A stretch of 64,000 nucleotides of DNA from Streptomyces microflavus. GTDB lineage: Bacteria > Actinomycetota > Actinomycetes > Streptomycetales > Streptomycetaceae. Shown here one piece after another: positions 24,514-34,239 of the stretch (positions are counted from its first letter, which is position 1; each line of letters starts with the position of its first letter). The notes beneath the pieces were generated by a model that had not been told where the DNA came from, made no database searches, and was given only the letters and a program-made list of their open reading frames with translations. The DNA is taken from positions 248,001 through 312,000 of the forward strand of contig NZ_BMUG01000008.1 of NCBI RefSeq assembly GCF_014650075.1. Direction: 5' to 3'. Position numbers and translations under genes: made by a program.

Positions 24514-24557
24514 GTAGAACTGCCCCCGGCCGCAACCGCGGCCGGGGGCAGTTCTAC
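24514..24557. terminator. Perfect 20-bp hairpin after pfkA
   Basis: Left arm 24514-24533 and right arm 24538-24557 are exact complements around an AACC loop, 11 nt past the pfkA stop. There is no T run, which is common for Streptomyces terminators. The next gene starts 55 nt later. Confidence 0.8.
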
Positions 24558-24612
24558 GCTGTACCGGACAACCGGCACGAAACGGGGACGTGTCCCCATC
24601 GGGAGTGAACAG

Positions 24613-25560
24613 ATGGATCACAGCGGGCACGGCATGAACATGGATCTGCCGCCGTTCACGCTGGGACGGGGGCTGGAGCTCTCCGCCGACCCGTTCTTCC
24701 TGACCGGCTGCGTCCTCGCACTCGCCCTGTACGGGTACGGCGTGGTGCGGCTGCGTCGGCGCGGGGACGGCTGGCCGGTCAACCGGATCGTCTTCTTCAC
24801 CGTGGGTGTGCTGAGCATCGCCCTGGTGATGTGCACCAAGCTCAACGACTACGGCATGGTCATGTTCAGCGTGCACATGGTGCAGCACATGGTGATCAGC
24901 ATGCTGTCGCCGATCCTGCTGCTGCTGGGCGCTCCGGTGACGCTGGCGCTGCGCGCGCTGCCGCCCGCCGAGCGGGGCCGGACCGGGCCGCGCGAGCTGC
25001 TCCTGAAGCTGCTGCACAGCCGGTACATGAAGATCGTCACGCATCCGGCGTTCACGATCCCGCTCTTCATCGCGAGCCTCTACGCGCTGTACTTCACGCC
25101 GGTCTTCGACTTCCTGATGAGCTCCAAGCCCGGCCACATCGGGATGATGGTGCACTTCCTCGCCGTCGGCCTGGTCTTCTTCTGGCCGATCATGGGCGTC
25201 GACCCGGGCCCGCACCGGCCCGGCTATGTGATGCGGATGCTGGAGCTGTTCGCCGGGATGCCGTTCCACGCGTTCTTCGGGATCGCGCTGATGATGGCGA
25301 GCACGCCGATGGTCAAGACGTACGAGAACCCGCCCGCCTCCCTCGGTATCGACGCCCTCACCGACCAGAACTGGGCGGGCGGTATCGCGTGGGCGTTCAG
25401 CGAGATCCCGTCCGTGCTGGTGCTGATCGCACTGGTGTACCAGTGGTACCGCTCCGAGCAGCGCACGGCCAAGCGTTCGGACCGGGCCGCCGACCGCGAC
25501 GGCGACAAGGAGCTGGCGGCGTACAACGCCTATCTCGCGTCATTGCAGGCGCGACAGTAG
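24613..25560 (+). CDS. Cytochrome c oxidase assembly protein (CtaG family)
   Basis: 315 aa, seven to eight hydrophobic helices. It carries the Caa3-type CtaG domain marks: HMVQHMVISMLSPILLLLGAP near residue 92 and the HF/WP pattern MMVHFLAVGLVFFWPIMGVDP near residue 180. The N-terminus MDHSGHGMNMD is His/Met-rich and could bind copper, fitting a role in copper delivery to cytochrome oxidase (inference). The C-terminus is a charged cytoplasmic tail. GGGAG before ATG fixes the start. The small membrane protein gene follows after 66 nt. Confidence 0.85.
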   Translation: MDHSGHGMNMDLPPFTLGRGLELSADPFFLTGCVLALALYGYGVVRLRRRGDGWPVNRIVFFTVGVLSIALVMCTKLNDYGMVMFSVHMVQHMVISMLSPILLLLGAPVTLALRALPPAERGRTGPRELLLKLLHSRYMKIVTHPAFTIPLFIASLYALYFTPVFDFLMSSKPGHIGMMVHFLAVGLVFFWPIMGVDPGPHRPGYVMRMLELFAGMPFHAFFGIALMMASTPMVKTYENPPASLGIDALTDQNWAGGIAWAFSEIPSVLVLIALVYQWYRSEQRTAKRSDRAADRDGDKELAAYNAYLASLQARQ

Positions 25561-25626
25561 CGCGGGGGGCGCGTTCGGGGTGACCATGGGGACAACGGCC
25601 GCGCGGCCGACGAGGAGCGTGCGCGC

Positions 25627-25785
25627 ATGTCCGGATCGACGAAAACCATGGGATACCTGACCGTCGGGGCGCTGGTCACGGTGACCGCGTACACCGTGGC
25701 ACTGGGAAGCAGCGGCTGGCTCTGGTTCGGCTGGGTGGTGCTGGGGCTCTGCACCCTCGGCATGCTGGCCACCCAGGACACCTGA
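25627..25785 (+). CDS. 52-aa two-helix membrane protein
   Basis: Small ORF MSGSTKTMGYLTVGALV... of 52 residues. Two hydrophobic segments (about residues 9-27 and 30-48) are separated by GSSG, a helical hairpin; the end is LATQDT. GAGGAG lies 11 nt before the ATG, and third codon positions are nearly all G/C, so I consider it real. It follows ctaG by 66 nt on the same strand, so a link with oxidase assembly is possible but unproven. Confidence 0.65.
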   Translation: MSGSTKTMGYLTVGALVTVTAYTVALGSSGWLWFGWVVLGLCTLGMLATQDT

Positions 25786-25864
25786 CGGTCCCGGCCGACA
25801 CGCCTGACGGGCCCGGTGGCGGGTACGAGCCGGGTGACCGGTTCGCTACGGTCGCACGGTGATA

Positions 25865-25935
25865 CCGGGGACCTACACTGACGTCCCCGGCACGACCATG
25901 ACCTGGTAGTACGCAGCGACCTGGCAGAACGCAGC
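25865..25935 (+). promoter_or_regulatory. Dyad around a -10 box and direct repeats before plsC
   Basis: CCGGGGAC (25865-25872) and GTCCCCGG (25883-25890) flank TACACT (25874-25879), a -10-like hexamer. Downstream, CCTGGTAGTACGCAGC (25902-25917) is repeated with two mismatches at 25920-25935 (18-nt period). All lie within 110 nt of the plsC start. Confidence 0.4.
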
Positions 25936-25973
25936 CCTGACGCCGGCCCGGCAGAGCGAGGTGCACCCACAAG

Positions 25974-26690
25974 GTGTTTTATTACATCCTGAAATATGTC
26001 GTGCTGGGGCCCGTGCTGCGGGTGCTGTTCCGCCCTCGGATCGAGGGTCTGGAGAACATCCCGGAAGAAGGCGCGGCGATCGTCGCGGGAAACCATCTCT
26101 CCTTCTCCGACCACTTCCTCATGCCCGCCATCCTCAAGCGGCGCATCACCTTCCTCGCGAAGGCCGAGTACTTCACCGGCCCGGGGATCAAGGGCCGGCT
26201 CACCGCCGCGTTCTTCCACAGCGCGGGCCAGATCCCGGTGGACCGCTCGGGCAAGGACGCGGGCCAGGCGGCGATCCGCGAGGGCCTGGGCGTGCTGAGC
26301 AAGGGCGAGCTGCTGGGGATCTACCCGGAGGGCACCCGCTCGCACGACGGCCGGCTCTACAAGGGCAAGGTCGGGGTGGCGGTCATGGCGATCACCGCGG
26401 GGGTGCCGGTGATCCCGTGCGCCATGCTCGGCACGTTCGAGATCCAGCCGCCCGGCCAGAAACTCCCGAAGATCAAGCAGGTGGCCATCCGGTTCGGTGA
26501 GCCGCTGGACTTCTCACGCTACGCGGGCATGGAGAACCAGAAGGCCGCTATCCGGGCCGTGACGGACGAGATCATGTACGCGATCCTGGAACTGTCGGGC
26601 CAGGAGTACGTGGACGAGTACGCGGCGAAGGTGAAGGCCGCCGAGCAGGAGGCCGCCCCGCCGAGGAAGTTCCCCAAGCTGCGACGCTGA
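25974..26690 (+). CDS. 1-acyl-sn-glycerol-3-phosphate acyltransferase (PlsC type)
   Basis: 238 aa. Acyltransferase motif I NHLSFSD (Asn40-His41-x4-Asp46) and motif III PEGTRS (118-123) are intact, with IPVDRSG between. It should acylate lysophosphatidic acid, or a related lipid, at the membrane; the N-terminal YYILKYVVLGPVLRVLF is a membrane-associating helix. The C-terminus is Lys/Glu/Pro-rich. The start is GTG at 25974; the ribosome site is weak (GAGGTG 14 nt upstream). Single gene with its own promoter region. Confidence 0.88.
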   Translation: MFYYILKYVVLGPVLRVLFRPRIEGLENIPEEGAAIVAGNHLSFSDHFLMPAILKRRITFLAKAEYFTGPGIKGRLTAAFFHSAGQIPVDRSGKDAGQAAIREGLGVLSKGELLGIYPEGTRSHDGRLYKGKVGVAVMAITAGVPVIPCAMLGTFEIQPPGQKLPKIKQVAIRFGEPLDFSRYAGMENQKAAIRAVTDEIMYAILELSGQEYVDEYAAKVKAAEQEAAPPRKFPKLRR

Positions 26691-26741
26691 CGGCGGATTC
26701 GCCACCGGCAGAGCGAGCTGGTCCGGCCGGGGCCGCTCCCC

Positions 26742-26747
26742 TAGCGT
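26742..26747 (+). promoter_or_regulatory. -10 box of a leaderless epimerase mRNA
   Basis: TAGCGT, then 7 nt, then ATG at 26755. A possible -35 CTGGTC lies 18 nt upstream (26718-26723). There is no Shine-Dalgarno before the ATG. Confidence 0.5.
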
Positions 26748-26754
26748 CGTCCGT

Positions 26755-27807
26755 ATGAGCCAGGGACATGCGTGGGTGCTGGGAGCGACGGGACAGATCG
26801 GGCGGGCGGCAGTGAGCGCGCTCGCCGGGGACGGCTGGGAGGTGACCGCCGTCTCGCGCGGCGGCGGCCGGGACGGGCGGTGGGACGGCGGGGTACGGGC
26901 CCTGGCGCTCGACCGGGACGAGGAGGGCGCGCTGGAGAAGGCGCTCGGCGAGGGCTGCGACGTCCTGGTCGACATGGTCGCCTTCGGCGCGCGGCACGCA
27001 CAGCAGCTGACAGGGCTCGCCGGGAGGGTCGGCTCGGCGGTCGTGATCTCCAGCGGCGCGGTGTACGAGGACGACCGGGGCCGCAGCTTCGACACCCAGG
27101 AACAGCCCGACGGCTTCCCCCGCTACCCCGTGCCGCTGCCGGAGACCCAGCGCACGGTGGAGCCGGGCGGGGCGACGTACGGGACCCGCAAGGTACTGCT
27201 GGAGCGTGAGTTGCTGGCGGTGGGCGACGCGCTGCCGGTGACCCTGCTGCGGGCGGGCGCGGTCCACGGCCCGTACTGCCGCACACCGCGCGAGCTGTAC
27301 TTCGTGAAGCGGCTGCTCGACGGCCGGCGGCGGCGCGTGCTCGCGTACGGCGGCGAGAGCCGCTTCCACCCGGTCCACGTGTCGAACGCGGCGGAGCTGA
27401 TCCGGCTGGCCGCCCGCCTCCCCGGTTCGCGGGTGCTCAACGCGGCGGATCCGCAGGCGCCCACGGTCGCCGGCATCGGGGCGGCGATCGACGAGGTGCT
27501 GGGCCGGGAGACGGAGACGGTCCTGGTCGACGGCCCGGCGCCAGAGGGGGGCGTGGGCGAGACGCCGTGGAGCGGGGCCCATCCGGTGGTGTACGACATG
27601 ACGGCGGCGGAGCGGGAGCTCGGCTACCGGCCGGTGACGGGGTACGTGGAGTCGCTGCCGGAGACGGTGGAGTGGCTCGCCGGGGAACTGGCGGGGCGGG
27701 ACTGGCGGGAGGCGTTCCCGAAGATGGCGCGCAACTACGGGGAGGCGCTCTTCGACTATGCGGCGGAGGACGCGTGGTTGGAGGCGTACGACCGGGGCGG
27801 CCGCTGA
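26755..27807 (+). CDS. NAD(P)-dependent epimerase/dehydratase family protein
   Basis: 350 aa extended SDR. The Rossmann motif is VLGATGQIGRAAV (residues 7-19). The active-site region has SSGAVYED (about residue 103) and YGTRKVLLE (about residue 147), the usual YxxxK pair. The substrate is unknown; nucleotide-sugar epimerase or reductase are both possible. No ribosome site precedes ATG; a TAGCGT box 7 nt upstream suggests a leaderless mRNA. It converges on the peptidase gene. Confidence 0.85.
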   Translation: MSQGHAWVLGATGQIGRAAVSALAGDGWEVTAVSRGGGRDGRWDGGVRALALDRDEEGALEKALGEGCDVLVDMVAFGARHAQQLTGLAGRVGSAVVISSGAVYEDDRGRSFDTQEQPDGFPRYPVPLPETQRTVEPGGATYGTRKVLLERELLAVGDALPVTLLRAGAVHGPYCRTPRELYFVKRLLDGRRRRVLAYGGESRFHPVHVSNAAELIRLAARLPGSRVLNAADPQAPTVAGIGAAIDEVLGRETETVLVDGPAPEGGVGETPWSGAHPVVYDMTAAERELGYRPVTGYVESLPETVEWLAGELAGRDWREAFPKMARNYGEALFDYAAEDAWLEAYDRGGR

Positions 27808-27844
27808 AGGATGCGGGGCCCCGGCCGTACGCCTCACAGGATTG

Positions 27845-29428
27845 CTACGGCTTCGGCGTGGCGTGCGGGGTGCACGTCACGTCGCGCCGGTCGGTCTTCC
27901 CGGTGAGCAGGTAGGTGTCCACCCGCTCGTTGACGCAGGGGTTGGCCAGCCCGGTGACGCCGTGGGACCCGGCGCCCTTCTCGGTGATGAGCCGCGAACC
28001 CTTGAACCGCTTGTGCAGCTCGACGGCGCCTTCGTACGGGGTGGCGGCGTCCCGTGTGGCCTGCACGATGAGGACCGGCGGCAGGCCCTTGCCGGTCTTC
28101 ACGTTCAGCGGGGTCTGCTGCTTGGTGGGCCAGGTGGCACAGGGCAGGTTCATCCAGGCGTTGGCCCACGTCATGAACGGGTACTTCTTGTGCAGCCGGG
28201 TGTTGTCCCGGTCCCAGGTGCGCCAGCTGGTGGGCCACTTGGCGTCCGCGCACTCGACGGCGGTGTAGACCGCGTTGCCGTTCTCGGCGGAGGCGTTGCC
28301 CGCGAGGTCGCTCATGTCGGGGGCGGCGGCGTCGATCAGCGCCTGGGTGTCACCGGCCCGGTAGGCGCTCCAGGTCTTGGCGGTGGGCGCCCAGGCGGAG
28401 TCGTAGTACGGGGCGCTCTGGAAGAAGCCGATGAGTTCGGCGGGTCCGACGACACCGCCGATGGGCTTCTTCTTGGCGGCGGCGCGGAGCTTCAGCCACT
28501 CCTTCTCGACCTTCTGCGGGGTGTCGCCGATGCCGTAGACGGAGTCGTGCTTGGCGACCCAGGCCTTCCAGTCGTCCCAGCGCATCTGGAAGGCGATGTC
28601 CTGGTTCAGGTTGGCCCGGTACCAGATGCTCTCCCGCGAGGGGTTGACCACGCTGTCGACGACCATGCGCCGTACGTGGGTGGGGAAGAGCGTGCCGTAG
28701 ACGGCGCCCAGGTAGGTGCCGTAGGAGACGCCGAGGAAGTTGAGCTTCTTCTCCCCGAGCGCGGCCCGGATGACATCGAGGTCACGTGCGGTGTTGGGCG
28801 TGGTCATGTGCGGCAGCATCCAGCCGCTGCGCTCGGCGCACCCCTCGGCGTACTCGCGGGCCAGCTTGCGCTGGGCGCGCTTGTCGGCCTCGCTGTCGGG
28901 AACGGGGTCCGCCTTCGGAGCCTTGACGAACTCCTGCGGGTCGACGCAGGAGATCGGCGCCGAGCGGCCCACCCCGCGCGGGTCGAAGCCGACGAAGTCG
29001 TACGCCTTCGCGGTCTTCGTCCAGAGCGGGTTCTTGGCGGTGACACGGGTGGGGAAGCGCATCCCCGAACCGCCGGGTCCGCCGGGGTTGTAGATCAGGG
29101 CGCCCTGGCGCTCGCCCTTGGTGCCGGTGCTGACGTGCCGGTCGACGGCGAGCTTGATCTTCTTGCCGTTGGGCTTGGCGTAGTCGAGCGGTACGGTCAC
29201 CCAGCCGCACTGGATGGGGGCGGTCAGGCCCCAGTCCTCCGGGCAGCTCTTCCAGTCGATCCCGGCCCTGGCCGAGCGTTCGGCGGCGATCCTGACTCCG
29301 CGCGCCTCGGAGCCCACCCGGTCGTGGTGGCGGCCGTCGGCGCTGGCGGCGGGCGCGGTTATCGCTCCCGCGACGAGCGTGCCCGCGATCAGCGCCCCGG
29401 CCGTGCCCAGCACTGCTGTGCGTCCCAC
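27845..29428 (-). CDS. tap: Secreted tripeptidyl aminopeptidase (Tap/SlpD type)
   Basis: 527 aa alpha/beta-hydrolase exopeptidase of family S33. A signal sequence (GRTAVLGTAGALIAGTLVAG, cleavage near PAASA) sends it outside the cell. The nucleophile is Ser235 in GVSYGTYLG, with GGPGGSG as oxyanion motif. The acid is probably Asp in QATRDAATP and the His is in GAGSHGVTG near the C-terminus. Four Cys in the lid fit disulfides. GTG at 29428 follows GGAGGTTCCAC; the longer frame adds an Arg-rich tail without a ribosome site. It resembles the Tap of S. lividans. Confidence 0.88.
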   Translation of the reverse strand: MGRTAVLGTAGALIAGTLVAGAITAPAASADGRHHDRVGSEARGVRIAAERSARAGIDWKSCPEDWGLTAPIQCGWVTVPLDYAKPNGKKIKLAVDRHVSTGTKGERQGALIYNPGGPGGSGMRFPTRVTAKNPLWTKTAKAYDFVGFDPRGVGRSAPISCVDPQEFVKAPKADPVPDSEADKRAQRKLAREYAEGCAERSGWMLPHMTTPNTARDLDVIRAALGEKKLNFLGVSYGTYLGAVYGTLFPTHVRRMVVDSVVNPSRESIWYRANLNQDIAFQMRWDDWKAWVAKHDSVYGIGDTPQKVEKEWLKLRAAAKKKPIGGVVGPAELIGFFQSAPYYDSAWAPTAKTWSAYRAGDTQALIDAAAPDMSDLAGNASAENGNAVYTAVECADAKWPTSWRTWDRDNTRLHKKYPFMTWANAWMNLPCATWPTKQQTPLNVKTGKGLPPVLIVQATRDAATPYEGAVELHKRFKGSRLITEKGAGSHGVTGLANPCVNERVDTYLLTGKTDRRDVTCTPHATPKP

Positions 29429-29578
29429 GTGGAACCTCCCCCATCGTCGTCCGATGCGCCGCCGGTGGCGGCGTGGTCTCATCGGAGCGTTCCGGGGATC
29501 CTTTCGTCTGTGGGGTTCCTGGGGCCAGGGCGTACACCTGTTTCTTTACCGAACCCATAACCGGTGAAGAGAATCCGC

Positions 29579-30373
29579 TCAGCGGACTTCCTGACGGTGA
29601 TCCGCCTTCAGACCGTCCAGCAGCTCGCGCATCGCCTCGTTCAGGACGGCGCGGAGCAGGCGGGCGTCGGCGGCCACCGCCGTGACGAGGACGGCGGGAC
29701 CGGCGAGCGGGGTGAGGGCGGCGGTGGGGCCGAAGAGGCGGGCGGGCAGCGGGGCGTCCTCGAAGGACGGGTCGGCCAGCAGGAGTTGACCGACCGCACG
29801 GTGGCCGCCGAGGACGGCGGGGCCGTCCCAGCCGCCGGGTGCGCCGGGCCCGTAGGCCAGTTGCTGGTCCAGGAGCGGGCGGCCTCCCCGGTGGACGGTG
29901 AGCCGGGTGGTGAGGGCGCCGGTGGGCTCGCCGTGGCGGCCGAGGATCTGCTCCTCGCGCAGCAGCAGCCGGGCGGTGGGGGCGAGTTCGACACGGGTGG
30001 ACTGGCGGAGGTCGCTGCCGTGGGCGGAGACGAGCTGTTCGGGCAGCCAGCGCAGGGCGGCCCCCTCCCCCACCCTCAGATGCACGGCGTACGTGGACGG
30101 CTCGCCGTCCGCCCGCGCGCCCGGCAGCGCGACGGTGGCCGCCGCCGCGTCGACGGTGAGGTGTGCGCCGTCCGCGACCTCGGCCTCGATCGTCAGCCGG
30201 TCGCCGTTGAGCGGGGCGCTCATCGCGCCGACGACGGTGGCCCGGGCGTGTCCGGGGAGCGGAGAGCGGGTGCGGCGCAGCGCGAGCGGCCCGTCGCTCT
30301 CCAGGACGGGCAGGGCGGTGCCACCCCGACCGTCGGGCTCGGCGCGGAGGCGGGCGGTGGCGCGGACGCTCAT
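29579..30373 (-). CDS. ureD: Urease accessory protein UreD
   Basis: 264 aa. UreD is the scaffold that, with UreF and UreG, delivers nickel to the urease apoenzyme. Family features are GRTRSPL-type strands and [15 protein letters not shown] near residue 146. ATG at 30373 overlaps the stop of ureG (ATGA), so translation is coupled. A much longer open frame upstream is only the shadow of ureG. It is the last gene of the operon. Confidence 0.88.
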   Translation of the reverse strand: MSVRATARLRAEPDGRGGTALPVLESDGPLALRRTRSPLPGHARATVVGAMSAPLNGDRLTIEAEVADGAHLTVDAAAATVALPGARADGEPSTYAVHLRVGEGAALRWLPEQLVSAHGSDLRQSTRVELAPTARLLLREEQILGRHGEPTGALTTRLTVHRGGRPLLDQQLAYGPGAPGGWDGPAVLGGHRAVGQLLLADPSFEDAPLPARLFGPTAALTPLAGPAVLVTAVAADARLLRAVLNEAMRELLDGLKADHRQEVR

Positions 30374-31047
30374 GCGGTCCAGGCGGCGAGCTGCGCCCGC
30401 ACCCAGTCGGCGACCGGCCCGACGCCCTCGGCGGAGGTCAACGAGGTGAAGAGCACGGGGAGTTCGCCGCGCTGCTCCTTGGCGTCGCGGGCCATCCGCT
30501 GGAGGTCGGAGCCGACGTAGGGGGCGAGGTCGGTCTTGTTGATGACGAGGAGGTCGGCGGTGGTGACGCCGGGGCCGCCCTTGCGCGGGATGTCGTCGCC
30601 GCCCGCCACGTCGATGACGAAGACCTGGGCGTCGACGAGCCCCTTGGAGAAGGTGGCGGTGAGGTTGTCGCCGCCGGACTCCACCAGGATCAGGTCGAGC
30701 GGGCCCACCGCGTCCTCCAGGTCCTCGACGGCTTCGAGGTTGGCGGAGATGTCGTCGCGGATCGCGGTGTGCGGGCAGGCACCGGTCTCGACGGCCTGGA
30801 TCCGCTCGGGCGGCAGGACCGCGTTGCGCAGCAGGAAGGCGGCGTCCTCCTGGGTGTAGATGTCGTTGGTGACGACGGCGATCGAGATCCGGTCGCGCAG
30901 CTCGCGGCAGAGGGCGGCGACGGTGGCCGTCTTGCCGGAGCCGACGGGGCCGCCGAGTCCGATGCGCAGGGCGCGCCGGGTGCCGTCGGGGCGGGTGGCG
31001 TCGGCGCTGACGGCGGCGGGGCCGTCGTGGGTGTGGCCGAGGTGCAT
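30370..31047 (-). CDS. ureG: Urease accessory GTPase UreG
   Basis: 225 aa. SIMIBI GTPase that powers nickel insertion. The P-loop is GGPVGSGKT (residues 32-40); further motifs are LVESGGDNL (about 135) and NKTD (about 171). The Cys-Pro-His metal site is visible as [12 protein letters not shown] short His-bearing N-terminus (MHLGHTHDG) could hold nickel, which may matter because ureE is absent. It starts 32 nt after ureF and overlaps ureD by 4 nt. Confidence 0.92.
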   Translation of the reverse strand: MHLGHTHDGPAAVSADATRPDGTRRALRIGLGGPVGSGKTATVAALCRELRDRISIAVVTNDIYTQEDAAFLLRNAVLPPERIQAVETGACPHTAIRDDISANLEAVEDLEDAVGPLDLILVESGGDNLTATFSKGLVDAQVFVIDVAGGDDIPRKGGPGVTTADLLVINKTDLAPYVGSDLQRMARDAKEQRGELPVLFTSLTSAEGVGPVADWVRAQLAAWTA

Positions 31048-31079
31048 GGTGCTGCTCCTGTTTCTTTTGAAGGTGAGGG

Positions 31080-31742
31080 TCAGGAGGCGAAGAGGCGGAC
31101 CGGCCAGGCGGCGTGCGCCTCGGCGGTGATGTCGAGGAGCGGGGCGGAGGCGGCGGGCAGGGCGTCGATGCCCCGCCGGGCGGCCTCGGCGGCCTGTGCG
31201 GCCACATCGTCGAGCTCGGGGGCGAGCCGGGCCAGTACGGCGGTGGCGTGGAAGGGGTCGAGGGAGAGCAGCCGGACCACGGCGGTGGCCGGGCCGCTGA
31301 CCGTCTCGTACGCCACCCAGTGCGCGGCGTCCTCGGATTTCAGCCCCGCCGCCCGGGCGGTGAGGCCGAGGACGACGGGCTGGTGGGCGCCGCGCGGCCG
31401 GGCCGTGGCGAGCGCGTCGAGTTCGGGGCTCGGCCAGGTGGCGCGGGCGGCCCGCATCATCTGCCGGCCCAGCTTGCGGGCGGTGGCCCGCAGGGCGGGC
31501 GAGGGCGTACGGGCGTCGGCGGCCTCGTCCAGCGCGAGCGGGTCGAGGCCGTGGGCGGCCGCCGCCGCGAGGGCGGCGGCGGTGAGCCCGGCGGTGTGCA
31601 GACGGCCCCGGCAGAAGGCGGCGAGGTCGTCGGCGTTACGGATGCGCCCCTGGGTGACGGCCGGTTCGGCCCCACCGGAGTGGGCGTGGCCGCCGGCGGG
31701 GAAGCGGCCGTCGGCGAGGACGAGCAGGGCGGCGCGTGACAT
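31080..31742 (-). CDS. ureF: Urease accessory protein UreF
   Basis: 220 aa, all-helical. Family marks are [21 protein letters not shown] at the N-terminus and [16 protein letters not shown] in the centre. UreF forms the UreDFG complex and gates nickel delivery. It follows ureC by 13 nt. No ureE gene lies between ureC and ureF, where many bacteria have it. Confidence 0.9.
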   Translation of the reverse strand: MSRAALLVLADGRFPAGGHAHSGGAEPAVTQGRIRNADDLAAFCRGRLHTAGLTAAALAAAAAHGLDPLALDEAADARTPSPALRATARKLGRQMMRAARATWPSPELDALATARPRGAHQPVVLGLTARAAGLKSEDAAHWVAYETVSGPATAVVRLLSLDPFHATAVLARLAPELDDVAAQAAEAARRGIDALPAASAPLLDITAEAHAAWPVRLFAS

Positions 31743-31755
31743 GACCGGTCCCGGC

Positions 31756-33477
31756 TCAGAAGAGGAAGTAGCGCTGGGCCATGGGCAGTTCCGCCGCCGG
31801 TGCGGGCTCGACCGGTTCGCCGTCGATGGTGACGGCGAAGCTGTCTGGGTCGACCTGGACGTGCGGCATCGCGTCGTTCTCCCGCATGTCCGCCTTGGTG
31901 ACCCCCCGGGTGCTGGTGATCGGGGTGAACCGCTTGTCGAGGCCGAGCCGTTCGGGCAGTCCGTCCTCGATCGCCGTCTCCGTGACGAAGTTGAAGGAGC
32001 CGCGTGCGGCGGCCCGGCCCAGTGCGCCGAACATCGGCCGGGGCAGCACCGGTTGGGGCGTCGGGATGGACGCGTTGGCGTCGCCCATCTGCGCGTACGC
32101 GATCTGGCCGCCCTTGATGACGGTCTGCGGCTTCACCCCGAAGAACGCCGGGTCCCAGAGCACGAGGTCGGCGAGCTTTCCGCTTTCCACCGAGCCGATC
32201 TCCCGGTCCAGGCCCTGGGCGACGGCCGGGTTGATGGTGTATTTGGCGACATAGCGACGGACCCGGTGGTTGTCGGCCGCTCCGTCCCCGGCGAGCGCGC
32301 CGCGCCGCTTCTTCATGACGTGGGCGGTCTGCCAGGTCCGCAGGATCACCTCGCCGATGCGGCCCATCGCCTGGGAGTCCGAGGAGATGATCGAGATGGC
32401 GCCGAGGTCGTGGAGGATGTCCTCGGCCGCGATGGTGGAGGGCCGGATGCGGGACTCCGCGAAGGCGAGGTCCTCGGGGACGGCGGGGTTGAGGTGGTGG
32501 CAGACCATCAGCATGTCGAGGTGTTCCTCGATGGTGTTGACGGTGTGCGGCCGGGTCGGGTTGGTCGAGCTCGGCAGGACGTACGGCTCCGAGACGACGG
32601 TGATGATGTCGGGCGCGTGCCCGCCGCCCGCACCCTCGGTGTGGTACGCGTGGATGGAGCGCCCGGCGATGGCGGCGAGGGTGTCGGCGACGAACCCGGC
32701 CTCGTTGAGGGTGTCGGTGTGGATGGCGAGCTGGGCGCCGGTCTCCTCGCAGACCGTGAGGCAGGCGTCGATGGCGGCCGGGGTGGCACCCCAGTCCTCA
32801 TGGATCTTGAACCCCAGTGCTCCGCCGCGCAGTTGGGAGTACATGGCGTCGTGGGAGGTCGTGTTGCCCTTGCCGAGCAGCCCGATGTTGACGGGGAAGG
32901 TCTCCAGCGCCTCGAACATCCGGGCAAGGTGCCAGGGGCCGGGGGTGATGGTGGTCGCCTTGGTGCCTTCGGCGGGTCCGGTGCCGCCGCCGACGAGGGT
33001 GGTGATGCCGCTGGAGAGCGCCTGGTCGACGAGGGTCGGCGAGATGAAGTGGACGTGCGCGTCGACCGCTCCGGCCGTCAGGAACTTGCCGTTGCCCGCG
33101 ATGATCTCGGTCTCGGGGCCGATCACCAGGTCGGGGTGGACGCCGTCCATGGTGTCCGGGTTCCCGGCCTTGCCGATGCCGGTGATCCGGCCGTCGCGGA
33201 TGCCGATGTCGGCCTTGACGATGCCCCAGTGGTCGATCACGACCGCGCCGGTGATGACGGTGTCGGGTGCGCCCTCGGCCCGGGTGGTGCGGGCCTGGCC
33301 CATGGACTCGCGGATCACCTTGCCGCCGCCGAAGACCGCCTCGTCGCCCGCGTGGCCCGGGCCGCCGGAGCGGTCCTCCTCGATCTCGACGAAGAGGCCG
33401 GTGTCGGCGAGGCGGATCCGGTCGCCGGTGGTGGGCCCGAAGAGGTCCGCGTACACGGTCCTGCTGAGGTCAGGCAT
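31756..33477 (-). CDS. ureC: Urease alpha subunit
   Basis: 573 aa catalytic subunit; hydrolyses urea to ammonia and carbamate with two nickel ions. Metal ligands are seen at His141 and His143 (DAHVHF), Lys224 (GFKIHEDW, the carbamylated lysine), His253 (AIHTDTLNE) and His279 ([13 protein letters not shown]). The mobile flap MVCHHLNP follows near residue 325. ATG at 33477 sits 7 nt after GGAGGTG; it overlaps the end of ureB by 8 nt. Third gene of the urease operon. Confidence 0.95.
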   Translation of the reverse strand: MPDLSRTVYADLFGPTTGDRIRLADTGLFVEIEEDRSGGPGHAGDEAVFGGGKVIRESMGQARTTRAEGAPDTVITGAVVIDHWGIVKADIGIRDGRITGIGKAGNPDTMDGVHPDLVIGPETEIIAGNGKFLTAGAVDAHVHFISPTLVDQALSSGITTLVGGGTGPAEGTKATTITPGPWHLARMFEALETFPVNIGLLGKGNTTSHDAMYSQLRGGALGFKIHEDWGATPAAIDACLTVCEETGAQLAIHTDTLNEAGFVADTLAAIAGRSIHAYHTEGAGGGHAPDIITVVSEPYVLPSSTNPTRPHTVNTIEEHLDMLMVCHHLNPAVPEDLAFAESRIRPSTIAAEDILHDLGAISIISSDSQAMGRIGEVILRTWQTAHVMKKRRGALAGDGAADNHRVRRYVAKYTINPAVAQGLDREIGSVESGKLADLVLWDPAFFGVKPQTVIKGGQIAYAQMGDANASIPTPQPVLPRPMFGALGRAAARGSFNFVTETAIEDGLPERLGLDKRFTPITSTRGVTKADMRENDAMPHVQVDPDSFAVTIDGEPVEPAPAAELPMAQRYFLF

Positions 33478-33781
33478 CGAGGGCACCTCCGGTTTCGCCG
33501 CGCAGGCCGGGGACGATGCGGCGGCCGGCGAGGGGGACGAGTTCGACGTCGACGGGGATGCCGGGTTCGAAGCGGACCGCCGTACCGGCCGCGATGTGCA
33601 GCCGCAGTCCGCGGGCGGCCGCCCGGTCGAACCGGAGCCCGGGGTTGGCCTCGGCGAAGTGGTAGTGGGAGCCGACCTGGACGGGGCGGTCGGCGGCGTT
33701 GAGGACGGTGAGGCGGGTGACGGGACGCCCCTCGTTGAGGGCGATGCCCCCGTCCCCGTACAGGATCTCTCCGGGAATCAT
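33470..33781 (-). CDS. ureB: Urease beta subunit
   Basis: 103 aa structural subunit. It begins [19 protein letters not shown] and contains [18 protein letters not shown] and [12 protein letters not shown], all conserved in UreB. Separate ureA, ureB and ureC (not a fused beta/gamma) is the usual actinobacterial arrangement. 13 nt after ureA; overlaps ureC by 8 nt. Confidence 0.95.
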   Translation of the reverse strand: MIPGEILYGDGGIALNEGRPVTRLTVLNAADRPVQVGSHYHFAEANPGLRFDRAAARGLRLHIAAGTAVRFEPGIPVDVELVPLAGRRIVPGLRGETGGALDA

Positions 33782-33794
33782 CGGCGTGGCCCCG

Positions 33795-34097
<303 letters not shown>

Positions 34098-34146
34098 GCT
34101 TCCACCTCATCGTCTTCGCCCGGTACCGGCCTCCGGGCGCAGCGGG

Positions 34147-34176
34147 ACCCTATCCCCGTTCAACAGTTCGTTGAAC
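34147..34176 (-). promoter_or_regulatory. Urease promoter with dyad over the -35
   Basis: On the minus strand: -35 TTCAAC (34175-34170), 17-nt spacer, -10 TAGGGT (34152-34147), about 50 nt before ureA. A perfect dyad, GTTCAAC-N5-GTTGAAC (34158-34176), overlaps the -35, a natural place for a regulator. Confidence 0.5.
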
Positions 34177-34223
34177 GACGGACCCGGCCCTCGCGACCAG
34201 GTATTGCACGTTAGGGCGGAAGT

Positions 34224-34239
34224 TTTTCCGTTGCGTTAA
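34224..34239 (-). promoter_or_regulatory. Possible GlnR half-site pair upstream of urease
   Basis: Minus strand TTAAC-GCAACG-GAAAA resembles the GlnR consensus GTnAC-n6-GaAAc with one mismatch per half. It lies about 50 nt above the -35 and overlaps the tetR stop. GlnR control of ureA is known in S. coelicolor; the site itself is inferred. Confidence 0.3.
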
